From NCBI GenBank assembly GCA_030159075.1, contig BROG01000548.1, positions 302,001 through 366,000 on the forward strand: a DNA stretch of 64,000 nucleotides, read 5' to 3'. Both the position numbers and the translations under genes were made by a program. Positions 1 through 10,887 of the stretch are shown here, piece by piece. The notes beneath the pieces were generated by a model. It did not search any database, was not told the origin of the DNA, and was given only the letters and a program-made list of their open reading frames with translations. Source of the DNA: Atrina japonica. Taxonomy: Eukaryota; Mollusca; Bivalvia; Pterioida; Pinnidae. How positions within the stretch are numbered: position 1 is the stretch's first letter; the number at the start of each line of letters is the position of its first letter.

Positions 1-234
1 CTGATCATGCCATCATTCCTGCAAGGACAAGATCAGTTTGACAATGATCAATTGACCAAGTCCCGCACCATTGCATCAGTACGTGTACATGTAGAGAGGG
101 CAGTACGGAAAGTGAAAGAATTTGAAATACTTTGTAACACTATTCCAGTTACACTTTGCCCAATGCTTGAGAAGATTTGGTGTGTATGTTGTCATCTCTC
201 AAATTTCACTGGCACATTATTTAAGAACTCTTAA
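1..234 (+). CDS. PIF/Harbinger-type transposase, C-terminal fragment (cut by window edge)
   Basis: The frame is open from base 1 to TAA at 232-234 and so begins left of the window. The protein has a linker, then IASVRVHVERAVRKVKEF, then an IWCVCCHLSNF tail. This matches the C-terminal part of the DDE_Tnp_4 nuclease domain of PIF/Harbinger transposases and their domesticated relatives, where a R-I-H-V-E-R-x-x-x-x-K-F motif carries the last catalytic Glu. The piece is intact, so this could be the end of a live element or a host gene derived from one. The upstream DD part of the DDE triad is outside the window, so activity cannot be judged. Confidence 0.8.
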   Translation: MIMPSFLQGQDQFDNDQLTKSRTIASVRVHVERAVRKVKEFEILCNTIPVTLCPMLEKIWCVCCHLSNFTGTLFKNS

Positions 235-1089
235 ATTTGTACATGGATTCCTCTGTAGTCAACTGATTTGTCAAGTATAGTCAAGCAAGAATTCTTTTAA
301 TTGATATGTTGAATTTATTCAATAGCAAAATTAACATGCATGGAGATGTTTCATTAAATGATTAACTAAAGTAACCAGAAATAGACCAGTTTATCATACA
401 AAAAATGTATCATGATCATGCATGTATTAAACAGTCTGTCAAGCAATTTATGGCTAAAATAATCAGGAATGAATTTAGCTGAAACTCAGGACTGGAGATA
501 ATCAGGAATTTTGTTTACCATAAAATAGTATAAAAAATACCACATATGCCCACTTTCTTCCCATCTAAGTAAGAATTTTTAGGCCAGTAATACGTCTTTT
601 AGCAATAATATGAATATTGGTTAGATTCCATACCAAATATTTAACAGCAAACGGACATTTAATACATAATGTATACAGATATGTACAATATATATCACGC
701 AAGTTATATAATAAGGAAATAACTTGTATTACACTTTTTTTTTCTGATGGAGGCCCAAACTCTGAAAAAATTAAGGGAAAACTCAGGAATTGCTTGACAA
801 ACTGATTTAATGATTAACAAAATTATATGAAACATTTGCAAGTGAACTGAATAGTAATGCAAGGTGGCAAATGATGTGACACATTATAAAGAGGTTTTAT
901 ATTACACTTTATCTACACATATAACATGTTCATTTTATTTACCAATAAATTATTACTTTGTACATTTTATAAGTATCACATTCTTTCAATCATGTTAACT
1001 ATCAGTTTGGATGCAACATGTGTCATAACTCTCACTTTCAACAAGACTGAGTACAAGTTTCAAATGTGAATTTTCTGTTATTTCATCAA
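235..1089. other. No gene seen
   Basis: AT-rich sequence between the transposase tail and the YqaJ remnant. I found no convincing exon, tRNA or tandem repeat. It may contain the 3' flank of the Harbinger element, but no terminal repeat was identified. Confidence 0.5.
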
Positions 1090-1695
1090 AAACTGTGCCC
1101 TGAAATGTGGCAGCAAATAATTAAAATAAACATCACAAAGCTTTGAAGCATGTGTTCTCTAAAGAAGTCTTTATCTCTCTTAATTTCAACAACAACAATG
1201 TCATCTGGAGGAACAAAAAACAACAAGATCACACTGATCAATCCCAGTGATGTTCAGCTGCCCTTGAATTTGGTAAAAATAATTATGAGTTTTCTTAAGG
1301 GTCCCTATTCCATTTTGCAACTGCAAATAAAAGTTTTTATCTTTCATCTGAGATGCAAGATTTGTCTTCCTTTGAAATGCTGTGTAAGGACACTTTACTT
1401 CCACTAATCTCAGTGAGTTATCTGATGTCAACACAAGTCTGTCTGGTGATGCAGCCGGGAAAAGTATTGTTGGACATAGCTGGATTGTTTGACATCAATT
1501 CAATACACGCAGGACAATGCCACCTGTCTTCATCATTAATGTCATCCTCATCTATGGAGACACAGGATGGATGAAACCACTCCTCACAGAAGTCGCACTG
1601 AACCATCATCCGTGTTGGGTCATCTGGCTGCTTGCAGATGCAGTACAGTCGTCTATCCTGTTTCCTTACTTCCTCCTCATGTTCTTTAGCTTCCG
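1090..1695 (-). pseudogene. PHD finger joined out of frame to a YqaJ exonuclease-like domain
   Basis: Read on the minus strand, an acceptor-like AG at 1697-1696 opens a frame with a PHD finger: CICKQP, QCDFCEEWFH, SCV and HCPAC give the C4HC3 ligands, including the conserved W-F-H. From about 1500 another frame takes over with AASPDRLV, LRLVEVKCPY and KTHNYFYQIQGQL. These are hallmarks of the YqaJ/lambda-exonuclease-like nuclease fold: the ASPDG region, the E-x-K catalytic pair and the H-Y-Y-Q helix. Near 1205 a second frameshift is needed to continue into VPPDDIVVVEIKRDKDFF, which is what the family has there. PHD and YqaJ domains do co-occur in animal multi-copy proteins of unknown role, but as I recall them the PHD usually follows YqaJ. 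Here it precedes YqaJ and the frames overlap, so this looks like a rearranged relic. The PHD part alone could still be a live exon. Confidence 0.65.
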
Positions 1696-1729
1696 CTTAC
1701 AGGAAGTCATAGTGATCCCTTAATCTTAA

Positions 1730-2522
1730 GAAAAAAAATATACATTTCTTAAAAAATTATTATTTCATACATCAAGGAATCAAACAGTATGATACATATA
1801 GATTCAGCCTCATCAAAACGGACTTGAATCTGAAACCTCATTCAACCTGATGTAACTGTAAAAGCAGGATTCTAAATGATCAATGATCAAAATAATATCA
1901 AAAGTATTAAGATTAAAGCCTCCGCCCTTCTAAAATATAAATGTTCTGTTATGTTGGTTAATCACATGTTATATATAAACGTAATCTAAGTAAGAGGCAA
2001 GGCTACGTATTGGATGGGTAAACAGGGGTTGAATCCGCGATTTCGCCCACCCAACCAGACGTAAGCAGCATGACCCACATTCGTTGTCATACCTGTACAA
2101 CTGATCAGCGAGATCACATGACACCTAAGCTTGTATATGAGCTGCGCGTCAATGCATAATTAATGGCGGCAATTTCGATTACACTAGCTAGTCGCGCTAT
2201 CGATCATAAGGATCACTTTTAGTTTTACAGTCACACCTGTTGCACATGCAGGTAAACTAAACGTGTCAATTTCCATAGTCTTAACATACTATAAAGACAT
2301 AAACTTACAGTATACTTCCTTAACATAACATATAGGTCGGTATAACAATATCAAGTGGTAATTTGATCCTTTCCTGTCCATAGATAGTGGTAATAGGCGA
2401 ATCGCACATGACCCACTACAAGATTGACCTTTGACTTTGTTTAACTTCGCTGTTTAATACTATTATCGTGGCGATTTCACATGAAATACGCACAAAATCG
2501 GAAGAGAATAAAACAAACTTAC
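1730..2522. other. No coding exon seen; possible intron of a minus-strand gene
   Basis: Sequence between the PHD exon and the minus-strand donor at 2522-2521. No recognisable protein domain was found. If the candidate first exon at 2523-2637 is real, this stretch is part of its first intron. Confidence 0.4.
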
Positions 2523-2637
2523 CTTCGGTTAGAATTAAATCCACGAATTATATGAAAAGGAAACAGTCGTGGTGTGTAAATCGAAGATTTTGTTGAAATT
2601 GTCACACGCCGGTGCAATGACCCATTACGTCGGCCAT
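2523..2637 (-). other. Candidate non-coding first exon with a short upstream ORF
   Basis: On the minus strand the sequence CCGAAG is followed by GTAAGT (donor GT at 2522-2521), a perfect U1 match. Upstream lies AACATGGCCGAC, whose ATG at 2637-2635 opens an 11-codon ORF (MADVMGHCTGV) that stops before the donor. No longer frame crosses the donor. The simplest reading is a 5'UTR exon of a minus-strand gene running leftward, divergent from NRBF2. Its coding exons are not identified; the PHD exon ending at 1695 is one candidate and others may lie outside the window. Confidence 0.45.
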
Positions 2638-2906
2638 GTTTTTTTATTGAAGCGGGTGACCGTTAGGTGGCGCGAAACTGGAAATAGGTCAATTACATAG
2701 ATATACGGTCGTGTTTGCATATCGGGCGCGGAAATGTAACTCAATTTTATATTAATTTGGTTACCAGACTATTATTTTGGTTTCCTTCTTTCTTCGGGTT
2801 CGGAAACCAGGTTGACAAAACGATAGTAACTCCTCTAGTTTTTACCTCTCTCTCTCATTGAAATCTAAAATCATTTTTGAAGTGACAGCTTTGAGCGATC
2901 AACTTG
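2638..2906. promoter_or_regulatory. Probable bidirectional promoter of NRBF2 and the minus-strand exon
   Basis: The short gap between the divergent first exons is locally richer in CpG than its surroundings. It contains GGCGCGAAA at 2669-2677, an E2F-like site. AACATGGCC on the minus strand just inside the neighbouring exon resembles a YY1 site. No TATA box at a suitable position was seen for NRBF2. A short CT run lies at about 2848-2860, upstream of the NRBF2 start codon. The assignment rests on position and motifs only. Confidence 0.4.
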
Positions 2907-2927
2907 ATGGAGTCGCCACTGAACCTT
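2907..2927 (+). CDS. NRBF2: NRBF2 exon 1 (coding part)
   Basis: Seven codons, MESPLNL, followed by donor GTAATC. The peptide matches the start of vertebrate NRBF2 (M-E-G-P-L-N-L), which fixes the start codon even though the exon is tiny and the donor is weak. Confidence 0.85.
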
Positions 2928-5900
2928 GTAATCAAATTGTTTTAAATTTTATCTAACAATTGGTCCCCATGTTTGTTCTTGATGTTGGTAAATTGGCATG
3001 CATCTAGGATCATTTGTTACTGAGAACATTAGGCTAATTTGATTTCGTTGACTTTGTACTTGTAGATCTAGTTCGCGCAGTGCCAGTTTTGCTTTCTTCC
3101 TTTCAGATAGATTAGATCAGGGAGTAAAATTGGCTGCTGGATACAGGGGCCAGCCGGGCCCTTAGAACAAAATATCTAGGGGCCCAAGTTGAAATTCAGG
3201 GCCCAACTATGTCTTCGGATGCTTTCATACAAAAAAAACCCCAAATTTCTCAAATTAATTCAAACTCAATTTCTGTTTCTTTTATCGTGTTGCATGCAAT
3301 CATGAATATTCCTCTTACATGTACCAACCATTGACAATTCCCCGTCCATTTTGTCGAGGAGTGGTTCTTTTTAATTTTATTGGTACACTTTGGAGTATTC
3401 TATGGCTGGTTTCTTGCTGGGGTTTTCAGCAATGTAACACCACTTGACAAAGACTAATCCAAGGAATGGTTACAAGTCAAATCCCAGCCCCACTTTGGAA
3501 ACATATAATTACTTTATGTAGTTAAATAGGCACCTGGAATTATTTTTTCCAACACTGGGAAATATCTATCAAGGTAACGAAGTGGTATTTAAAAATGTTT
3601 ATCTCAAAACAGAAGATTCATTTTCAAAAATAATCTATATGTATAATTAATCCAGCAATGTTAGAGGTTTAAATGTCGAGATATTTTTGACTGCATAGCA
3701 CTTCGGCACATCCAAGGTAAGGCGAGCTCTAATATTATTGGAGTAGTGTATGATATGATTTCTTGATAATGTTGTCACAAATTCACATCACTGTTGACAC
3801 TAAAAAAAAACCATACATCTCCAAATCATATGTTTTAATTTAAACATGCTGTATGCTATCAAAATATTGTTGCACTGAGTGCCTATTAATGGTGGCACAA
3901 CAATAGTTGTGTGTAGCAGTCTAAGGGTTAATAAGTGAATTTAGTATGCAATGTTTGGTGAAAAAATTAAAATTAATTGGAAACTGGGACCTAGCTGAAA
4001 GTGGGGGCATACTCATTTTCTCGAAATGTTCCATAATATAAAGGTAAGAGATTGAAGCTTACAAAACGATGTTTCTTTTCTCCAGTGAAAATAAAGTACA
4101 TATTGTTAGCATTTTGCTGCAATTGTCTACAAAAATGCTTACATGTAGGTGCGCAGTGTTCAGGGTTTGACATTGTTAACGATCGTCTGTGTCCAGATGA
4201 AAGTCAGCTCAGACAAGTAAATCTTCCAAAGCACTTGTCTGAGAAGACAAGTTTTTTTGATAATATCTCTATCATTGTTGTTGCTGTTTTTTGGGGGTTT
4301 TTTGTTATTTGATTAATATTCATTATTTGTTAGGCCCAAGTATTTTATATCATTTTTTAACTTTTTTTATTAAAATATATATTTTTTTAATTCAATGAAT
4401 TTTTTTCATTGTAAATTACGGAACAGTGGATTTGTGATTCGACCAAAATACTTTTGGATACTACTTGTTTGATGGAACAAGTGAAAAATATCCTTAATGT
4501 ACAGCCCTAGGTCTGAAGTCACCAAATTTACTTAGTACTCAAGCTCAACTAACTTTTCACGATTTTAAGAAAAAACATGCAAACTTTACTCTGTAACTGG
4601 ACATATTGATGGTATACAGTTGTAAATAGTGATGAAAATTATTGCTCATTTGAAGAAAACTTCAGAAATATTAAAAAAAATGTTTGAGTACATACTCAAC
4701 ATATTTATTCATTTTATACAGAAAAATCATAAGTGTGATGCAAAAATTTATATATAAATAATCAAAAAATCATAATGTTTCCTAATCACTAAAATCTAAA
4801 TCATTTTACAGTCAAAATAATGAAATAAAAGTTCAGCTTGAGTATTTAGTAAATTTGGTGACTTTGGGCCCTGATGTTATTTGATGAATATTCACTTACT
4901 TGGTAGGCCGGATTATTTTATATCATTTTAAAACTTTTTTTATTCAAAAATATATTTTTTTATTTCAATGAATTTTTCTTTGTAAATTACAGAGAAGTGA
5001 ATTTTTCAGATACTTTTTGATACATGTACTACTTGTCAAATGGACAAGTGAAAAATAACCTTAATGTAGAGCTCTGATGTTACCAGACAACACTGTTATT
5101 ATGACCTCTCTTATAGACTGGTGTTGTTTCAGTGATTATGAAGGTTCCTCAACGTGTTGCAGCCACCTGTGTACATGTATAAAGACTCCCTGGTCACAAA
5201 GACTGTTTTTTGCTCTCCCCAATTGTACCATTTGTATACAAATCAACCTCTTGATTAAGACCACCTCCCTATATAGACTGGTTTCCTTTTGTCCCTAAGG
5301 AGATTGTTATATACAAGTTTCACTGTATTTATATTCTTTTTTGGACATTAACTCATTCACTCCATCCATTTGGATTGGTCTAAATCATTGGTTTACATAA
5401 GAGACCATTGTTTTTCAGGGATTGATACATTAAACATCAGAAATGATAAGATTTTGTCTACTGTATGGCCATTTAAAAATCAATACAGCTTTAGTCAGAA
5501 CTGTTTTATCTTTAATGGGTTTTTAATATAAACGTGAATATAGGAGATACCATTGACATATTTTTGTATGTTGTCAAATAACTTGTATCACTTGTTACTT
5601 GTTGCAGGCTCATCAACAAAGCCGTAAGGCAGACATGATGGTAAAATGCAAGAATTATGAAGAAGCTATAGTTTGTCACAGACGAGCAGCGGGTAAATAT
5701 CTGTTCATTAAACAGGAGATAGAGAACACGTACATGAGAGCCAGTGTTTAATCAATCTATCAATTTTGATAGTAGCTCATGTAAAGGTAGCAAACTAGTG
5801 TGTTAAAGAGGCATTAGCTGTGTTTACCAACAATTTTGTTTTTAGCTCACCTCAGTTGTGTCCTGAACAGAATTTCTGATCGCCTTTTGTCCGTCGTCTG

Positions 5901-8900
5901 TCTGTCCATAGACATTTCACATTTTCGACTTCTCCTCCAAAACCACTGATGGGATTTTGATGAAACTTTATAGGAAGGAAGAACTTAAAGTCCATTATTA
6001 AGTTTGTTCAGTTTTGCCCAATCAGCCCAGAGATGGATCCAGGGTGGGGCAAGAGAGGGCCCAGGGGGTACCCCTCTTTAAAATTCTTCTCCTCCAGAAC
6101 CACTGCATGAATTAAAAAATACTAACTGTATCTGAGTGATCTAAATAGATGTATAATTCAGGTTTGTTAAATTCGTTGAAATTGGAAAATAAATTATTGA
6201 CGTCTTTTTAGAGTTTGTAATTTTCTTTCATTTTTGTATGAATTCTTTGATTTTCTCCGCTATTATTCATTATGATGCATTTATTTTATGTGTTTTACCT
6301 GTGATTTGGTAGATAAATGCTTTCCTGAAAGAATTTTGATGAAATTAAATTTTTTGAATTTTTTATGAATTTTTTAAGACTGCAAAAATGAAAGGGGGGG
6401 GGTTATTTTCCACATTGTCAACTTCTTCTCCAAAAGCATTAAAGGGATTTTGACAAAACTTTATAGAAAGTAAGTACTCAAGGTCCTCTACCATGTTTGT
6501 TAATGTCGACCATTTCGGCCCAGGGGTGGATCCAGGGTGTGGCAAAAGAGGCTCCAGGAGGTTACCCCTTTAAAAATTCTTCTCCAGAACTGCTGCATGG
6601 ATTAAAAAACTTATTCCATCCGAGTGATTTTTATGGATGCATGATTCAATTTCCTGTTTTGGGAATAAAGTGTGAAACTAATTTTAGACATGTTTTTGAC
6701 ATCTTTCCCAGCTTTATCATTTTCATTCATTTTTAAGTCTCCTCCTAAGGAGTGTTAAAATAATTTGTAAATTTGGGATTCCTATATGTGTAAAATACCA
6801 ACAGTTCAGGTGAGTGATGTGGCCCTTGGGCCTCTTCTATGACTTTTTCTACTTCTACTTGATCTACAGTAACAAATAAGAGCTAAACACAGGTATAACA
6901 AATCTTATATTCCTATATATTCTATGAAAATAACGTCAGGTCCAGTGTGATTTTCATAAAGGTTGAGTTAATCAATTGCAAGTGAAAAAGAATCTAACCT
7001 GGATTTCTCAAACAATTTTCATAAAATATATAGAAATATAAGAGTTTATATGCCTGTGTATATCTCGTTTTTTTGTCATTGTATACATGTATCAATCTAA
7101 GTAGTAAAAATGGAAGAATTTTTTTTTTGAAAAAAAAAAACAGCTAATGCATCATTAACTCAGGGATCATTTAGAAATTTGGAGTTACCAATGCACTGGT
7201 ATTTATTTTTCTTTGTCAAAAACTCCAAGATTGAATCCGGATACATTATTTTGTACCCAGGAAGAGACCACCAGCCTTTCTACAAGTAAAGTCAAGTGGC
7301 AAACTTCTCTACAAAATCATTTTAGGTTCTAGCGGAACTTGCTTGAAAAATTGTTGATTGTGGCATAAAACACCAATGAAACAAAGCAACACAATTTGAC
7401 AAAGAAAACAAATCTATTAATTATTATATGTATACAGTATGTGTATTAAGGTGATATGAACTAAGGCAATGCCTTGATTTCAGCACAGCTCCTTGTTTTA
7501 CAAATGTAGGAAGGAAGACGCATTTATCAGGAGTCTACCTGATATCACAAGGGCAACATCTGTCCGGCAAAATGACGTCACAGTTAAATTTTGACGTTAA
7601 ATATTTAGAACACAAGTATTGGACGATAACAGTTCCAAGACGATTCATGAATACGGGAATAACTGATGAGATTTTCTGGGATATTTTCCTACATGTCGTC
7701 TGCTTATACATTTTGAAAGGACGTACTGCAGCCAGAAATCCCATTCAAATATTTATAATAGATTGTTATATCGACTTATTTGTATTTTTCCCAACTTTCA
7801 TTTTCATGGGGTGGGGGAAGTAATGTCATGACAACATGAGAAAAAAAAAAGATTATTAAGCTTTTAAATCAAATAGAACATAGGGATATAATCATATTGA
7901 TATAAAATTCCTCACTTCTGATAATTAATACATAAATTTTGTCCAATTCACTCTTTGTTGAGCCTTAATAAAAAGCATTAAACATATCTGTCCGGGATCT
8001 GTTACAGTAAAGGTTAGGAAAATGGTGCCGCGTTTCAATCGAGGAAACTCTAAAATGAGTTCTTGTAAAATCTTTCCCAATTGTTTCTTTGCATATTTAA
8101 AAGGATGATGATGTAGCCTTTTACTATATAGAATTTCATAATTATATGTCGTAAAATAAGGGAGATTTTAAGAGAAATTATAAAAAATCATCTGGGAACT
8201 GTTATACTACCAGTATTTCTGGTAAAAATTAACCAGAGAAAAGTCTCCTAAATGTTTGATTTGAATACATTTTTGTGAAGTTTGATTGTTGAATCATGAG
8301 GTTGATGTAATACACTGGAGAATGTTGTAGCTCTGTCACTTTTCTATGTAGTGTTAGTATGCACATGTTGTCTATGAGTTCACTTTGTGAACGGCCTACC
8401 ATTTGATCTACACTCTCTATAATTGTGGCATATTTTACAGTACTTAACATTTCATAGTTTTATTTACAGACTTTTACCACCACAGAATGAGCAGGTTATC
8501 TTGTGTCCACAATGACACAAGTAATTTACCTTTAGGGGTCATTTGCTATTTGATTGTGAGGCCAGTGCTTTACACTATACTGGTTTGGTACCAGTAACCC
8601 GCTTGAACCAGTAGCCAGCTATAGCATTGTTTCGGCTATATAGAACACAATTTTTTAGATCAAGCATGGGATAATGGACATTTTTATCTAACAGAAGACA
8701 AAAATATGTTGTGGTACAAATGTACATAATAAAGATGAAATCTCACCATAGCCAGCTACTGGTCATAGCCAGCTACTTGTCATGGCCGGATACTGGTCAT
8801 AGCCGGATACTGGTCATAGCCGGATACTGGTCATAGCTTGATACTGGTCATAGCTGGATACTGGTCATAGCCAGATACTGTCATAGCCAGATTCTGGTCA

Positions 8901-10122
8901 TAGCCAGCTACTGGTCATAGCTAGATTCTGGTCATATCCAGCTACTGGTCATAGCCAGATACTGGTCATAGCTGGATACTGGTCATAGCCAGATACTGGT
9001 CATAGCTGGATACTGGTCATAGCCAGATACTGGTCATAGCCAGATTCTAGTCATAGCTAGATTCTTGTCATAGCCGGATACTGGTCATAGCCAGCTACTG
9101 GTCATAGCCAGATACTGGTCATTGCTAGATTCTGGTCATAGCCAGCTACTGGTCATAGCCAGATACTGGTCATAGCTGGATACTGGTCATAGCCAGCTAC
9201 TGGTGATAGCCGGATACTGGTGATAGCCGGATACTGGTCATAGCCAGCTACTGGTGATAGCCGGATACTGGTGATAGCCGGATACTGGTGATAGCCAGCT
9301 ACTGGTCATAGCTGGATACTGGTGATAGCCGGATACTGGTGATAGCCGGATACTGGTCCCGACCAATATATTTTACTCATTGAAATATTTCTTTTTACAG
9401 AATTCCTCCTGCAAGCACTAGAACTTTCATCATCCAAGTACGCATTAGAGTCCATAAAATTACAGCACCAGCATCACTTAAAACAACAGGACATTTTACA
9501 ACAGCGCATTAAGCACCTCCAAAAGCTACAGGGAAAATTGGAAAATATGCAGCATCAGTCCACACAGACGGACGAAGATTTAGTATTTTCACCCAATCAT
9601 TATTTATCAAGTGAGGATCAAACCACAAACATTCCAACATCTCTATTCCAAGACGAACGCATTTTTCATGCTATGTCTGAAACCGATTCTATTTTGGGCT
9701 ACCTCGTTCACAAGAACAAACATTCTAATGATGCAGAAGTGACATGCGATGGTAATATGACAGTCACATACCAAAAACCAAAAGTTGAAAAGGGAAATAT
9801 AACCAAAATTCCGCGGGATAACAATGACGTACTGGAAGAACTTTTAATTCAAAATGAAGAGCTTAGAAAGCAAGTTTTGGATTTAAGTAGACGAGTGGAA
9901 GACGCACAAAAAGATAAACAATATCTTACAGACAAAGTTTTAAGATATGAGACTCATTCCACAAGGGGGAGAACTGTATTTGAGGACAATGATCACACAG
10001 GATTAGCTATGCCAGAAATGGAGTTACCTCCCTTGGAAATGCCTCAGTTTGATTTTGATTCTCTGAATATTTCCACATGTCACAATTCTACTCAGAAGAG
10101 TGTTATTTTCTCAGGAGACTGA
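2907..10122 (+). CDS. NRBF2: Nuclear receptor-binding factor 2 (autophagy PI3-kinase complex I subunit)
   Basis: Three exons, 2907-2927, 5608-5692 and 9401-10122, join in phase to 275 codons plus stop; human NRBF2 has 287. Residues 1-7 are MESPLNL and continue AHQQSRKADMMVKCKNYEEAI into CHRRAAG, the start of an MIT (microtubule-interacting and trafficking) domain that runs to about residue 75. FHAMSETDSILGYLVHK (about 124-140) corresponds to the conserved middle segment. A leucine-rich coiled coil lies at about 178-219. NRBF2 is known to bind ATG14 through its MIT domain and to help dimerise the Beclin1-VPS34-VPS15-ATG14 complex at autophagosome start sites. The assignment rests on the ordered matches and the consistent intron phases (0 and 1). 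Both introns are repeat-filled. The first coding exon is only 21 nt, so gene finders could miss it. Confidence 0.9.
4300..4505 (+). repeat. Direct repeat, copy 1, left of a MITE
   Basis: A roughly 200-bp sequence in NRBF2 intron 1. It shares GTTATTTGAT, CAATGAATTTTT, GTAAATTAC and CAAGTGAAAAATA in the same order with 4868-5075. The two copies flank the MITE at 4512-4871. Confidence 0.7.
4512..4871 (+). mobile_element. MITE with about 45-bp terminal inverted repeats
   Basis: The left end AAGTCACCAAATTTACT plus ACTCAAGCTCAACT is the inverse of the right end, AGCTTGAGTATTTAGT then AAATTTGGTGACTT. It has no ORF. An internal near-palindrome GAGTACATACTC lies midway. A second copy in the opposite orientation is at 26655-27036, so this is a mobile family and not a local inversion. 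Confidence 0.8.
4868..5075 (+). repeat. Direct repeat, copy 2, right of a MITE
   Basis: Partner of 4300-4505; both end in CCTTAATGTA followed by a CTCT/CCCT-like tract. Confidence 0.7.
5090..5330 (+). repeat. Dispersed repeat with ACCACCT-type units
   Basis: ACCACCTCCCTATATAGACTGG and the preceding ACCTGTGTACATGTATAAA recur at 45470-45650, with more divergent relatives at 14280-14450, 37495-37570 and 54045-54175. No coding potential. The underlying element is not identified. Confidence 0.6.
5345..5430 (+). repeat. Short dispersed repeat (inverse copy at 61905-62000)
   Basis: Contains TTTGGATTGGTCTAA and CATTGGTTTACATAAGAG; the reverse complement of the same series is found at 61905-62000, downstream of MAIP1. 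Confidence 0.65.
5608..5692 (+). CDS. NRBF2: NRBF2 exon 2, first part of MIT domain
   Basis: Acceptor TTGCAG at 5602-5607 and donor G|GTAAAT. It encodes AHQQSRKAD through CHRRAAG, the best-conserved stretch of the family, and leaves phase 1. Confidence 0.9.
5842..6840 (+). mobile_element. Dispersed repeat with AGCTCACCT / AGGTGAGTGAT ends
   Basis: A 1-kb block in NRBF2 intron 2. It opens TTTTTAGCTCACCT and soon has TTCTGATCGCCTTTTGTCC. It closes with CAGGTGAGTGATGTGGCCC, so the termini are inverted relative to each other. Inside, about 150 bp around GGTGGATCCAGGGTG occurs twice (near 6030-6180 and 6510-6660). I recall this terminal pattern as a very common mollusc repeat; no transposase is present. 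Confidence 0.65.
7228..7390 (+). repeat. tRNA-derived SINE remnant (3' part)
   Basis: Keeps the tail pattern CTTGAAAAATTGTTGATTGTGGCATAAAACACCAATGAAAC, which also closes the intact SINE at 52571-52812. The tRNA-like head is missing. Confidence 0.55.
8747..9358 (+). repeat. 17-bp minisatellite in NRBF2 intron 2
   Basis: About 36 copies of CATAGCCAGMTACTGGT with variants such as GATAGCCGGATACTGGT. Variant units cluster: the GATAGCCGG form dominates the right end, suggesting recent local spread. The array stops about 42 bp before the exon-3 acceptor. A likely seed, AGTAGCCAGCTATAGC, lies about 130 bp to the left. Confidence 0.9.
9401..10122 (+). CDS. NRBF2: NRBF2 exon 3, rest of MIT domain, coiled coil and C-terminus
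   Basis: The acceptor is TTTTTACAG. The exon opens EFLLQALELSSSK, a Gln- and Leu-rich MIT helix, and ends FSGD then TGA. An upstream in-frame TTG codon at 9538 is internal and not a start. Confidence 0.9.
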
Positions 10123-10277
10123 CTATGACAAATTACAGTGACATATTAATAATTACAGTATATTTATTTTCTTATCTGAAGTATTACCATATACATGAAA
10201 GTTCTGTACACTATTAAATTCCATGTACAGTGGAACCCGCATATAATGAAACCAAAGGGGAATGAATTTTTCTTTCA

Positions 10278-10283
10278 AATAAA
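10278..10283 (+). terminator. Candidate NRBF2 poly(A) signal
   Basis: AATAAA about 155 bp after the NRBF2 stop codon, the first canonical hexamer downstream. Others follow, for example at 10560, so the true end is uncertain. Confidence 0.4.
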
Positions 10284-10887
10284 CAGGGTTTTCAAAATAA
10301 TCTATTTATTATGGCAGGGCTCTACAACACTAAAAAAATTCACTCTTCATTTGGCCAGTGAACCAGAAATTTTACTAGCCAGCCAGGAACTTTTACTCGC
10401 CAATATATATATATATATGCGAAAAAAACCCAGAAAACACTCAAATTTCACAAATTTTTCGGCCATTTGGCCTTTATCAAGTGAAAGACGACAATATATA
10501 ATATATGTGTGTGTGTGTGTATTCTTAAAAAAATACAATGGATGAAAATACAGAAATGAAATAAAATATTAATTTTCTAAGTTGATGTAACATTTTATTG
10601 TTTCTATCCATTTAAAACAAGGTTATTAACTGCGTGTTGACCTTTTGTGCATTTTTCTTATCAATCCAGGAGTGTTTATATGCCTATATTTTTCAAATTT
10701 GTTACTCTAATATTGAGGCAACCTTAAACTTTGTTTTTTAAAATTTTAGCGCCAATTTCTTTTCGACAGAATTTTCAAACAGAGACTGCTTACAAGAATT
10801 GTAAATTTTGTCTGTAAGTTAAAATGTAGAGTCCAACACCGTGACCTGATCGAAATTTACAGATAAAATTTCCAGTTCCGACTGTGG

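Noticed and set aside
7535..7823. Overlapping ORFs of 69 and 83 residues in NRBF2 intron 2
   Set aside because: No domain; frames overlap on opposite strands and lie within an intron next to a SINE remnant.
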